Assembly: GCA_023014365.1 (NCBI GenBank)
Contig: JAEBUN010000033.1
Location: forward strand, 62,001 to 126,000
Direction: 5' to 3'
DNA: 64,000 nucleotides
DNA from: Lepiota brunneoincarnata
Lineage: Eukaryota; Basidiomycota; Agaricomycetes; Agaricales; Agaricaceae
A program made the translations under genes and the position numbers. Numbering within the stretch: position 1 is the stretch's first letter; each line of letters begins with the position of its first letter. Of the stretch, positions 21,922 through 33,658 are shown piece by piece. The notes below the pieces were generated by a model. That model saw only the letters and a program-made list of their open reading frames with translations. It did no database searches and was not told the origin of the DNA.

Positions 21922-24525
21922 TTATATATATGTGTTGAAATAAACCAAGACTCTCTCTAAAACATCCTGTGCATGTCTGCGTTCGACAAATCTATGGCAC
22001 AATGTCAGCCCTCCCACACGAGGATCAAACACAAATCGTGGCCCGTACCCATGAGGTCCCCGCGGATACACAACCAATTGAGCTGCATCTCTCCCTCGTG
22101 GCGCTGCGCACCTCTTCAGTCCGCGATAGAATCCCATTGCCTGGCCCAACGGCACGCGTTCGTCCCTTTCACCGTGCAGAATGAGGATGGCAGTCGTGAT
22201 GTCTGTCACATTGTGGATGGGACTCGTTTTGCGCTCCGAAGTGAATGTAGGGATCGAGTTTGACGGGTGCGCCCATGGTGGAGACTGCCCTATCGTCACC
22301 TGTGGACAAAAAAAAAAAGACGGGGAGGTAAGGCGGTGAAAAAAGAGAAAGGCGGAAGGAGGTAAAGCGACCTCAAGTTCCGGTGAACCAGACTCCATGA
22401 CCATACCCTCCCAGTGGGTGGCTCCTGCCCCGACAACTGCGACTTTGAATCGGCTCTTGGTCTGTGTTACGCCCCAGGCTGTCAGAGACCCTCCTAAACA
22501 ACTTGATCATTAGAATTTTTTTCTCGCCCTCCCAGCCATAACACACGCACCATGACTCCATCCAGCGACACCTAATTTGTCTGGGTCCGCCCACCCACGT
22601 TGGATTACTTCGTCAACCATACTCTCGCAGTCCGGCCAGTCATGGACACCTATACCTGCACCAGCCTGTACAGCGAATGCATGCCCCCGTCCCTGACTCC
22701 CCCGATAGTTGGGTGAGATGGTGATGTAGCCTGCAGAAGCGAACAGTTCACGCCAGTTGCAGAAATAGGGCATGTAATCTTTTGGGTTATGTTTCGGTCG
22801 TCTGCGTTGGAGGGATCATTTTCGGGATTGGACTCACCAGGGATGTCCCGTCTTTTTGTTTGAAACGGATTCAGTGAGATCCGGAGGTGAATTTGTGAAA
22901 GGGTGGGAGGGGCTTACCTGTAGGGTCCACCATGCAGGAACAGGACTGTAGGTAGCCGGCCATCGGATTCTGGGTTATAACCAGGAGGGAACCTGACGAG
23001 TCCGTTTAATTCGGTGCCATCCTTTGCCCTCCATCCGATGACTTCCGTCTTTAATACTGGTGCCTCGACAAGCCACTTCAAATGGTCTGAAAGCTGAGTC
23101 AAGTTGCCGTTCATCCGCGAAAGTGTCTGCATGTCACCGATATCCTCTACACCAGCCCCGTTGACCGGCACCTGGATTCGGCCAGACCAAACGTTGGGTG
23201 GTTCGTGTCGCGGCCCAGAGCTTAGCACGGCCCCAAAGACATAGGTGACTGTATCAGGGTGTGAAGGATCGAGAACGCGTTTGGTGTCCCAAGAGTTGAA
23301 CCATATACCATCAGAGAATGTATGGAAGAGTGTAAATTTGTGCGTGTGCTGGGCCTTGTCGGGGGAGAAAGTGATGATGTCGATGTGGCTGTCGGTCCCA
23401 TGGCTGACTTCCGCTGCGAGGAAGTCTTTCCCTTCGCGAGGTGCGAGAGCATTCGGATGAGGTGTGTGCGCGCGGAGGATGCGCACGGCATCTTCTTCAA
23501 CTCCGTATATTCGCTCTGAATGGGGTTTGATGGAGGAAGCGCGGTGAATATGTAAAGTGCGCGCGTCAAGCGACTTGTGCGGCTCGTAGTTTTGGAGACT
23601 CGCGATATGCCCAGAGGACAACCAGATGTTGGGCCCTGAAGGTGATCGTGGGTAGCTTCCAAGAGACTTGGGTTGGGCATTCTCGTCCGTTACGGAGATA
23701 GATTCCAGCAACACTTCGAATTCAGTCCACTCTGAGCCTCTGTTCTCGCGCAGGCGGTAGAAAAGGTGCTGACTGTCGGGGCTCCAAGCGAATCCTTCGA
23801 CGTGCCTGTCACTGCGAATGTTACAGAGGGTACGGATCTCGTCGGTCTCGTAGCTGTACACCCGGAGTTTAGATACTCCGCCCTTGGAGCCGACTACCCT
23901 CGCGTCGTTCTTCTCTTGCAACTTCTGCAAGTCTTCTGGCGTACTTTCATCTGGAGTTGCGAACGCGACCCATTTTCCATCGGGGGAAATCTCGAAACCC
24001 TGCCCCCCCTTATCGAAAGCCCTGTACCCCCTTCTTGCCGAACTTGGATGTCAGGATGCTGGGTTCGGGTTTTGTCGATGCATTATCCCCATCTCGATGA
24101 TGGCCCCGATAATCAACAAGGGGGCGCTGACCAAGTGATAAAGTATAAACAAAGTTTCCCTTCCCCGGGCTATTCCTGTCGGACAGGAATAGGATCCGAG
24201 TTCCGTCAGGATGAAATACCCCGGCACGATCATTGAATTCGCCACTTGTGAGCTGAATCGCACTCTGAGGCTTATCGGCTTCAGCAAGCCAGAGCTCGGA
24301 GACGACACGATCACCGGCTTTGTAGAAGGGTATGACCTGGTACAGGATCAAACTGCCGTCTGGGCTGAGCTTGACATCGCGGATCTTGGGCTCGGAGGCA
24401 ATTTGGATAGGTGAATGCCCTGGGTTTAGACGTTGATTGGGAACCTGGGATCGGACCTGGGGCCTTGGTCCTGGATGGATTGAGGTTCCGTTGATAGAAG
24501 CTCCTGAGGGCGCTGTGGATTCCAT
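21922..24525 (-). CDS. S9 family prolyl-oligopeptidase / acylaminoacyl-peptidase-like
   Basis: The ATG at 24525 starts MESTAPSGASINGTSIHPG; the stop is at 21922-21924. The N-terminal half shows WD-like beta-propeller repeats (IRDVKLSPDGSLILYQ, FEISPDGKWVAFATPD, VEGFAWSPDSQHLFYRL). The C-terminal alpha/beta hydrolase has FLHGGPY, ISPNYRGSQGRGH, the nucleophile GWSHGG (rebuilt across an intron near 22550), the acid in LHGERDERVP and the His in RGPHGYG: a complete Ser-Asp-His triad. These enzymes hydrolyse short or N-acylated peptides in the cytosol. Near 24000-24033 the frame is broken by an imperfect 22-nt tandem duplication. It is restored if a 28-nt GT-AG segment is removed, or if one copy is deleted. 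Confidence 0.85.
23992..24033 (-). repeat. imperfect 22-nt tandem duplication in the S9 peptidase gene
   Basis: Read on the minus strand, the unit AAGGGGGTACAGGGCTTTCG (24014-24033) is followed directly by AAGGGGGGGCAGGGTTTCGA (23992-24011), with two substitutions and one indel between the copies. The extra length shifts the coding frame by +1. The segment 24000-24027 starts GTACAG and ends GGGCAG, so it could be read as a 28-nt intron that restores the frame. Confidence 0.7.
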
Positions 24526-25504
24526 TAATGTGCAGCTACTTATGAAAGGGCGGAGACTTGGATGCCAATAGAGAGCTGGAGCACGGCGGGGGGAAACCGT
24601 ACTCTATATAAGCGGTATGGGTTCAAGACTGTTTCTCCATCAGGCAAGTTAAGTTGTGTGTCTGTGGGCAAAGACATTTGTGCTCAGCCAAGGAGAGATG
24701 GTCACTGGAGTAGTTATTACTGTTTGTCGCGAAGCCTATTTGCTGGTGGAATGCCGGACTAAGTCAAGGAACCTGAACCTTGATTGGGTTGTGAGAAGAG
24801 TTACATGTGCCCATAGGATATGAATACTCACACAAACAGGTTTGCCTCATAAGTCTTGACATGCGTGTTCGTGGTCCATCTTGTATTTAAACCATCGAGC
24901 GAGTGGGAACTGTCCACAAGATGCTAATAATAAGTCTCAAGGCACAAACCCACGCTAAGGAGGATGAACAATGTTCGAGCATTGAGGAAATAGGATGGCA
25001 AAAGCGAGCAGGAACATACTGCCCGTTATATAACACAGGGACAGCTGTCTGCACGAAAAGAGAAAGAAAAGAAAACCTTTCAGGAACTAGGATTCAGTTG
25101 TGATGTGATATTTGGGTGGGATCTAAACATGGCAAGCCTAAACCCTCGTTACCTCTCACCTGTGGATTTCTGAAAGGGTTCCCCTTATCAACTGGGGTTA
25201 CAGGTCCGAAACATGGGAATGGACGAATCCAGGTGACTGACAGTAGCCGGACATATGTAATGGGGGTGAGGGCCGCGGGTGCAAGGCAGTGAACACCAAA
25301 GTGTGATCATTTAACAAGTGAGTAGTCCTTTTCCATACAGGATCATCACAGAATATGATATCAGTCGATGGGTGTTGGGCGCCCCGGAGGCGAACTTGGG
25401 GCTTACGGTCACGTGGGTAGCTTCGCGTGTTGGCACTCTCCTCTTCACGATACAACGATTGTAAGCTCGCTTGGATATCTCTCTGCATTTGAAGCCATAG
25501 TTGT
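24526..25504. other. intergenic spacer between divergent S9 peptidase and RAD52
   Basis: About 1 kb with no supported gene. It should contain both promoters. Short frames at 24562-24762 and 25198-25488 lack coding character. Confidence 0.45.
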
Positions 25505-27576
25505 ATGGCCGGTGCTTTCAGCGGTCACCTGCTTCAGTTGTACAACGCCATGAACTCGTCGATGACAACCTCTGGGGCCATGTCGTTCAACCCAATTATG
25601 CATGGAACGCCAATGCATTCATACCTCGGTTCTCAAATTCCCTTCGCTCCATCGCTTGCCAACGAAAGCATGTCAGAGGAGACAGCTATGAAAATCGCGG
25701 CGTTGCAAATGAAATTGAATCAAAAGCTAGGACCAGAATATGTATCTCAGCGACCAGGACCAGGTGGCGGACCCAAGCTGACGTATGCAGAAGGCTGGAA
25801 AATGATCAATTTAGCGAACGAGGTCTTCGGCTTCAATGGATGGAGCTCCAACGTCGTCAGCATCACCACGGATTTTGTTGATTATAACGAAGGGTCTGGA
25901 CGATACAATGTTGGAGTTACAGCTATTGTGAAAGTGACTTTGCGGGATGGGGTGTATCATGAGGACATCGGTTATGGGATACTTGAGAATTCGAAGAGTA
26001 AAGGCCAGGCTTTGGATAAGGTATGTCCTTGGGTTTGGCAAATTTCCGGCGTTCACGCATCCAAATTTTAGTGCAAGAAGGAAGCCGTCACGGACGGTCT
26101 CAAGCGTGCACTGCGGAGTTTCGGAAATCTGATGGGTAACTGTCTCTATGACAAAACATATGCTCAGGAAGTTGTCAAAATGAAGGTTCCCCCAGTGCGT
26201 CTCACCCTAATGGCACCCCAAATATTCGGTTGACCCATTCATCACAGGCTAAATTCAACAGAAATGAACTTCACCGGAGGCCAGAATTTGCTGAAGAAAG
26301 CAAACCCGTAACAAATCCAACAACCCACACCCCGAAGCCAACTGTTCCCACCCCCAATACATCTAATATATCACTCCCATCGATTTCCAATCAGCAGTCT
26401 GGTTCATCAATGGGGCGAGAACCCCAACCCCAACCCATCTCACGGGCCAATACAAACCTACGTTCATCAATAAACCTTATCAATAATAGCATTCCTCCTT
26501 CAGCCGCAAACACTTCCATCCCTTCAACATCTGGCATCCCAAATCAGAACATACGGAGTCTTCAACGACAGCAACAACAAAGTCGCCATGTATCATTTGT
26601 GGAAACTTCGGTACAACCTTCACGACTCACCAACACCGCGTCTCCCGAAGCACCTCAGGCTGCCGTTGCTAAAACAGAATCGGAGGATAATTTTGATTTT
26701 GGGGATGATGATGTGTTCCTCGCAGCCCTAGATTTAGCAGAGGACGACCTGGGTTCGGCCCATTGAAACCGAAGCTGATCTAGGTCAGCCACTCTATCAT
26801 GATGAGAGCTTTGGAATATTACAGGACGGAGACAAAGCTGCACCGAGTGGGATTACAACTTCAGCTAGTAACGGCCCAAAAGATGGCCCACTACAAGTGG
26901 ACAAAGCAACTAGATCACAACGCTTACAGCAACAGGTTTTGAGCGTGAGCCCAACCAGGGACTCCTCTTCAGCAATCTTCCCCCCACATCCTATCCAACA
27001 ATCTACACCCAAAGAACACACAACAAGTGCCTCGTTCTGTGCACGCGCAGTTCCTAATGATCAAAATTCGATTCCACTTCGAACACCCCAAGTAGGTCGC
27101 TTCCGGAATCAAGCTTTGCATCCCCAACGACATCAACAAACATTCGCTAGGCCATCACCGATCCAGAATCAGAAGGAGAATTCGAATCCCTCTCCTTCGG
27201 GCTACAATGAATCTGGGGCCAAACGTTCAACGGCGCCGTCAGTGGGTGGATTCCATTTCCCCCCAGGAATGGTATGGTCCTTTCTTTCAACGATCAGTCA
27301 TAAATCCCCAAGTTCATGTATGTGATCAACAGAATCCTCCGCAATCCAGCAACCATATGCAGCCGAACCAGCCGAACGGCAGCGGAGTTGGTGTCAAGAG
27401 ACCTGCCTGAGGCAATGTCGATTTTAGGCGAGGGGAACCAGGGAAATTGCAATACTAATGGCTATCGCGGTCCACGGCCTGGCATGGGTCTGCAGCAGGC
27501 TGCACCTCCTCGAAGAGAACCCTTTACCTCATTAGAAGTTGGTGAAGGCGGGGGTGTGAAGAGGGTTAAACGGTGA
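25505..27576 (+). CDS. RAD52: recombination mediator Rad52, frame interrupted
   Basis: The start is the ATG at 25505 ([16 protein letters not shown]) or a nearby Met. The conserved N-terminal annealing domain is clear: [64 protein letters not shown], then after an intron [19 protein letters not shown] and [17 protein letters not shown]. The C-terminal half is Gln/Ser/Pro-rich with an acidic patch ([20 protein letters not shown]). The frame shifts by +1 at about 26751-26757 (DLG then [11 protein letters not shown]) and again at about 27405-27410 (GVKRPA then [10 protein letters not shown]), ending at 27576. Either two extra bases are present or two very short introns (31 and 37 nt) exist. Rad52 loads Rad51 and anneals single-stranded DNA in homologous recombination. 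Confidence 0.9.
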
Positions 27577-28615
27577 TGTGGTGCATCAGCCTTGGACTTC
27601 GGTCGGACTTTCAAGGCGAATCTGAACGGCTTGTTCCATTAGACAACATTGCTCTTACTGCCATCACCGCATGATCAAGTGCGTACGATCTTTTCTTTTT
27701 GCGACATGGGATCCACGCTTGCACTTTTTGTTCGCCGAACCCTATTACTTTCCCTGTATTAAGACCGCACTTTTGGATGTTGTATCAATATATTCCAGAC
27801 CTGTCGGGTCATCACTAATGCAGTTGTTCCCGCCGCAAAGGGCAGCTGCTCAGGTTATTGGTGCGATCGGGTGGCTATGAGGATGATTAACATAGCCTTC
27901 TGAACCATTAAGCACATCCGACAATCAAGATGTGGAAACGTGTATCCTTGGCCACAGGTACCCCTAGCCGACCCCGCACTGGTTGGCCCTCAATCCCCCA
28001 AGTCCTGTCTACCTTAGTCAACCCATATCTTCTCCATATTGTCCCTAAGGTCCAAGACAAGAATGCGTGTCTTCTGAGTGGACATAGTAAATTTTAAAAT
28101 TTCAGCGCTCGAGTTTTGCCTATTTCGAATAGTAGCGATTCATTGCTACGCGAACCGGGAAGGTTGTCCCACTAGCAGAACAATGGGTATGTGTAAAATT
28201 TGTATAAATCGGCTTACTCTTCTACCAAACACAAAAACTGGTCATCACTTTCCGTTGGATTCTTGTCGCTGAGGGCCTCCGTCACTTGTTCCCTTTTTCG
28301 GGTCATGACTGACCGGTAGACAACTGAACCATAAATATTTATGCTTAAGAATAAGTGCCGCTTCCATATTGACGTGCAGAAGGAGCCCGGAAACCTGTTC
28401 GGTACGGGATAGGTCACAGCGGTTGATCAAGTCGGATAACAGACACTTGGTTTAAGACTTTAAGCTTTAAATATTAGCCACGATGGGAGGGGGATTTCAT
28501 TATTTGTGCGTATTGGTTTTCAAATTCGGAATTAAGTCCCGTGACTTAGTATGAATCATGGGACCGAAGCGCTCGCGCGGGGAGTTGAACCTCGTGTACC
28601 GTGACCACGAAGTTA
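27577..28615. other. intergenic spacer
   Basis: The 3' flank of RAD52 and upstream region of STN1. Only short, conflicting open frames. No RNA gene or repeat recognised. Confidence 0.45.
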
Positions 28616-30529
28616 ATGAGCACAACAGCGACTTCAACGAGGGCGCTACAGCGAACTGGGAGCATCGTGCTCTCACCATCCAAGCGCAGACGCCTTTCGG
28701 GAGAAACCCAGGGACCTTCTACGAAGGAAATATGGGAATGGACTTTGACATCAGCGTCGGTAGCAAAATGCTACATACGAGATGTTATAGCTATGCGAGA
28801 GTCAGGGAATCGACAAGGCTAGTTAATCCGCCACTTGCGTTCCCTTTCGTCTTAAACCGCCTGCATTGTTTAGAACATGACTTCTACTGGCTAGGAAGTG
28901 TGCCCTGCCGCAAAGCAGAAATATGTGGAATTATTGTGGGCATTCAAGCATTCGAGAAGAAAATTCTTTACACTGGTATGTCCTGTGTTCGTTAATGAAC
29001 ACAGCACTGATGATCCGAGTCAGTTGACGATGGGACTGCGGTAATTGACTGTAGGCACGCCCCGCAGCAGCCTCGAACGAACAATAAATACACAGGACCA
29101 CAAGAACTACTACCACCTCCAAAACCGATCGGTCAGATAGGAGAAGTCGTAAAGTTAGTCGGCAAAGTGCAGCGAAAACATGAAACCAGGATCCTGATTG
29201 TGGACGACATCTGTGAGTGATACACTCTACCTTCAGCCGATTGCGAGCACCAACATCATCCAGCAATCTCATGTCTAGGAGACCAACTTGATCACTGGAA
29301 GACAGTACGGGAACGACATAAGACTTGCTATTCGCGTCCAGGGCCATTTATAATTCCAGTTTCGACCCACGCCGGGGGAAGTCCGCAGAAGGCTCAGCCA
29401 GGAATTACTTCACCCCCAACACCATCCACCGTTGTCTCAACCCCAGGAATGTCAACATCCAGTCCAATCAAACCCAATGCAGAGCCTGAGGTGAGTTGAT
29501 ATCTGCTGTCAAAATCAAGAGTTGTTGGTCAATGGACATGTAGTCTTTACCGAAACTCCGCCATCCGTCTCGTTTACGGTCACACAATCTTACTGATACC
29601 GCTTTTCGAATTACATGAAACACTTCATCGATAATGCTCCTGCAGACACCATATCATGGAACGATGGCACTAATGAGGAGCTCGAGACCTATCTTCTTCA
29701 ACGCAGACTCGTATCCGACAATGATAATCCACGCACCCCAACCAAACCGCGGAGACATACCCCCGACAGCCGCGCTTTTCAACTCGACACTGAGGCCACG
29801 CCCCGCCCAGGCCACTCAAATTCCACTACCAACGCCGCCTACCAAGGTTTTACCCTGTCATATCTACGACGCGTTCCAGAGTTATCTCTTATGGCCAAAC
29901 GCGTGGTTAAACAACGCGTTCGCGCAGAGGACAAGAAAGCTCGTGAATTGGCGTCACAGTCATCTTCCAACAAGGTTATCAAACGCATTATATTGGACAG
30001 AGCCTGGCTAGCAGCGAAGCAGAAACGCCTGTTCCAATGGGCTATTTGCGAGCTACTCCGAGAGGGAAACATCGTTTTATGGGATGGTCCCAAACGGCCT
30101 TGTCCCGAAAAGAACACATATGGGAACCGGAACGCTAGCATGTTGTGGAAATATGGCTCCTCGACTACTTCCGAAGTTTCTTTGTTCAGCAATGCGAGTG
30201 ACATCAACCAGACCCCTGACGACGACGACGAGTCAGAGTTGTCGGACCCTGAACCTGACGAAGAAAGCTATGTCTCCACGAAACCCGAGCTCTTTTCCTC
30301 GTCAGTTGAGGTTGCGTTAAGGGAACTCGCAGTCGCACCCCCAAAGCGACTTGTTAAGCGCAATGAGCTTGTTGGCGGGTCTACAAAGGAGGAAATACTG
30401 GAATATCTCCGGAGAGATGATAGATGGGCATTTGTCGGCGAATGGACTGTCGGCGAGGCGCTTCAATATATGGAGAACGAAGGCACGGTATGGCACTTTG
30501 GGTCGGATAGGTGGCTTTTAACGCACTGA
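28616..30529 (+). CDS. STN1: CST complex subunit Stn1 (telomere OB-fold protein)
   Basis: The start is taken as the ATG at 28616. The N-terminus reads SPSKRRRLSGETQ, IWEWTLTSASVAKCYIRDV, AMRESGNRQ. It joins HDFYWLGSVPCRKAEICGII over a 56-nt intron with a GC donor (AAG/GCTAGT at 28818). The OB-fold continues GVQ-like VGIQAFEKKILYTVDDGTAV, IDCRHAP and IGEVVKLVGKVQRKHETRIL over GT-AG introns. A large final exon (to 30529) gives a wHTH-like C-terminal region (SNKVIKRIILDRAWLAAKQK, TKEEILEYLRRDDRWAFVGE, NEGTVWHFGSDRWLLTH). Stn1 with Ten1 and Ctc1/Cdc13 caps telomeres and recruits polymerase alpha-primase. The frame is clean apart from the GC splice. Confidence 0.88.
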
Positions 30530-31142
30530 TTGGGCCCCACCGAACGATGCGACTTTTTTCACTTCGAATTTTGCTTCCTATCTTGTTGCATGATTTCAGC
30601 CCATTTTGTTCGCAATTCCACTTATTTCTGCATTTCCTTAGCTTGCACTGACCCCTCCTTGACCATGCACCGCTGCTGGATTCTTAACACTAGACTGGTA
30701 ATTAAATCCTTGCTGACATCGTCCGCTCCCAATTGAAAGGGTCTCTAACAGTAGAGGACGTGATATACGCCCGCGTAGCCGGCAATTGATCGGTTGTTGA
30801 CGCCACGAAACATATCAGAACGATGGCGTTCAAACACTTGGACTTAAGCCTAGGCCAGAGACAGAAGGCAACACTGAACCCAGAAACTTTGCAAGGCACC
30901 AAGAACATCTGAACATGAAACACCGCATACAATCTTTTCACTGGGGTACTAGCGTATTCCATACTGAAGTCCATCGATACCCTCGCAAAAACTTTGATGA
31001 GATCGCCAATGGCCCGTACTCTGACGAGAAAATGCCAGTTGTCTGCGCAGCCCTCGGATCGACTGTCCGATCGGGGCCTTGAAGTTTGGAGTATATAGAA
31101 GCCTGTCGAGGAAATCCACAAGTTCATACCCCTTTCACCAGC
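30530..31142. other. intergenic spacer
   Basis: No supported gene. The end of STN1 and upstream region of the acyl-CoA oxidase gene. Confidence 0.45.
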
Positions 31143-33276
31143 ATGGGACAACCCACCACAACGAGACCCCTGAACCGTCAGATGGAATTAATGCAGGCTG
31201 CTCGAGCAAAGTCTTCTTTTGATCCCCGCCTGTTGACCTATGTTATTTATGGAGGGTAAGACTTTCGCCCTTGACAAACGGGGGAAGCGTTAAAGAGCCT
31301 TTCAGAAAAGATGAAGTCCGGCGCAGGGAAGAGATCCTTGCTCGCGTAGAGCACAAGATCGGAGAAGATGGCAAAAAACTACCACGTGTGTACGGAGAGC
31401 TAAGCCGAACGGACCTTTACCACCACGGCCTGCACGTCGGAAAAGCAATGTTGGAGAACGGGATAATTCTACCACCATAAAGCCTTCCACCACATCGACG
31501 TCAACTATGGGTTGATCAATTCCTCTCCTTTTGGCCTGCACGACACAATGTTCATCCTAACCCTCAAGCTACAGGGTGATTCAGAACAGCAGGCTTACTG
31601 GCTCCCCCTTGCAGAATCGAGAGCAATTATCGGCACATACTGCCAGACAGAACTAGGCCATGGGACCTTCCTACGTAGATTAGAGACCACTGCACACTTC
31701 GACCCGGAGACAGATGATTTCATCATCCACTCCCCTACCCTTAGCTCAACCAAGTATTGGCCAGGGGGTTTAGGGTACTCGACATCTCATGCTATCGTCA
31801 TGGCCCGACTGATCATCCGGAAGAGGGATTACGGCGTCCATGCCTTTCTTGTCCAGCTGAGATCAACGGAGAACTGGAAACACTTTCCGGGAATAGAACT
31901 TGGGGATATCGGCCTGAAGATGGGGCTGAATGGCACAGACAACGGCTATGCCATCTTCCGTCATATTCGGATACCTAGGAGAAACATGATGATGGGACAG
32001 GCGAAGGTCGCGAGGGACGGTACGTATACGCCGCCAGCAGGAGACCACTCAAAACACTCTTACAGTACCATGATCTACTCGCGGGGTGTGGTTGTAAGTG
32101 CTGTCGCATTCCAACTGGCGCAAGCTGCAACCATTGCTATTCGGTACTCGACAGTTCGAGAGCAGGGCAATCTGGGCTTCGACGCCATCAAGTCCGACGA
32201 CATGCCAATCATAACTTTCAGGTCCCAGCATTATCGACTTCTTGTGATCCTGGCACGAGCATATGTCATCCTTTTTGCCTCCAAGGAGTGTATGTCCTTA
32301 CACGAGGATCTCTTGCGAGAACAAAGGGTAGCACAAACACCAAACTAGCATACTCGCACGCAATATCAGCTGGCCTGAAAGCATATGCAAGTCAGGTGGC
32401 GGCGGACGGGGCAGAGGATGCCAGGAAATGTTGTGGGGGGCATGGATACTCGGCTTTATCAGGACTTCCAGATCTTGTCGGGAATGTGACATCGATCCCG
32501 ACGTTGGAGGGTGAAAACTATGTCATGTACCAACAAACCGCGCGGTACCTGGTAAAACAAGCTAGAGTGGTGCGAGATGGGGGTATTGTATCAGCCACCG
32601 AGTCCATGGATTATCTGAGGGTTGGGTTCGACAATCTGGCAGCAAGCCGGCATATGAGGTGCCAACATTCTGGGATCGAGTTCCTCGATCGCAATGTTCT
32701 GCTTGCAATCTTCCGCCACCGATCCGCGCGGAGTAATTTCGATTGCGAAACAGCACTACGGTCGGCAGAACAGGCAGGTTTGCACGACGGAGCAGGCATG
32801 GAAGCCGTCACATGATAGACATTATCATGGCCGCTCGTTTCCATGTCGAGTGCTACATTCTCGAGGCTTTCATCCAGCACGTATTGCGGATACAAAGTCC
32901 TAGGGTCCGGAGAATGATGGAACACCTTTGCAACTTATATGCCCTTTCGACTATCGAGAGCCCGCTTGCAGTCGGTTCCTCTGGTTTCCTTGAAGATGGA
33001 TATATCTCCACCGGACAGCTTCACAGCATACGCGGGCGCGTTGACAAGGCCTTAAAGACGCTCCTCCCTGAGGCGATTGGGTTGACGGATGCATGGAATT
33101 TCTCGGATGCAAATCTCAGATCTGCACTGGGGAGGAAAGATGGGAATGTCTATGAAACATTGCTTGAATGGACGCGTCAGCTTCCAATTAACCGCAGGTA
33201 CTCAGCGGCGGGCGGGGTTGACCAGGTCGGGTTCGAGCATTACATTCGACCCATAGGAGCTCGCAGCAAGCTATAG
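31143..33276 (+). pseudogene. peroxisomal acyl-CoA oxidase with several frame breaks
   Basis: The ATG at 31143 starts MGQPTTTRPLNRQMELMQAA. One GT-AG intron is followed by KDEVRRREEILARVEHKIGE. Family motifs are strong: GLHDTMF, IIGTYCQTELGHGTFLRRLE, STKYWPGGLGYSTSHAIVMA, DIGLKMGLNGTDNGYAIFRH, IRIPRRNMMMGQAKV, AEDARKCCGGHGYSALSGLP. The protein ends ARSKL, a type 1 peroxisomal targeting signal. Frame breaks occur near 31466-31471 (+1; YHHKAFHHID lies in the next frame), 32330-32345 (before KLAYSHAISAGLKAY) and 32730-32815 (before IIMAARFHVECYILEAF). The enzyme would catalyse the FAD-dependent first step of peroxisomal beta-oxidation. It is either recently inactivated or affected by base-calling errors; the intact C-terminal signal favours the latter or very recent decay. 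Confidence 0.8.
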
Positions 33277-33658
33277 CCCTAATGTCTCAGTGTCGGAGTG
33301 TCTATAAACCGCGGTGGGGAGAAGCAAGTCATAACTTTTAGCAAGGCTAGTGATGGACGGTTTCAGACAACAGACAGATGTCCTCATGATTGTAAGGATT
33401 ATTAGCTTCGCACGCTTCCAATGGTCGGGCCTCGGCCGCAACGCTCACACTAGCGCCCAGCTTTCGATTAGCACCCAGCACATGCTACTTATCAATTGCT
33501 CGAATGGTAAATAATGCAAACAACAATGCGAAAACATTCAACGAGGATCTCGGAGATCCTACATGTACAAATAGACTGGGCGAGCAGCAGAAAGCTTTAA
33601 GCAAATACAACATATAGTGTGGATGAAAATGAAGATAGTCGTGTCATAAGGGACACAG
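33277..33658. other. short convergent intergenic region
   Basis: It lies between two convergent genes and holds their 3' untranslated regions. Nothing else seen. Confidence 0.5.
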
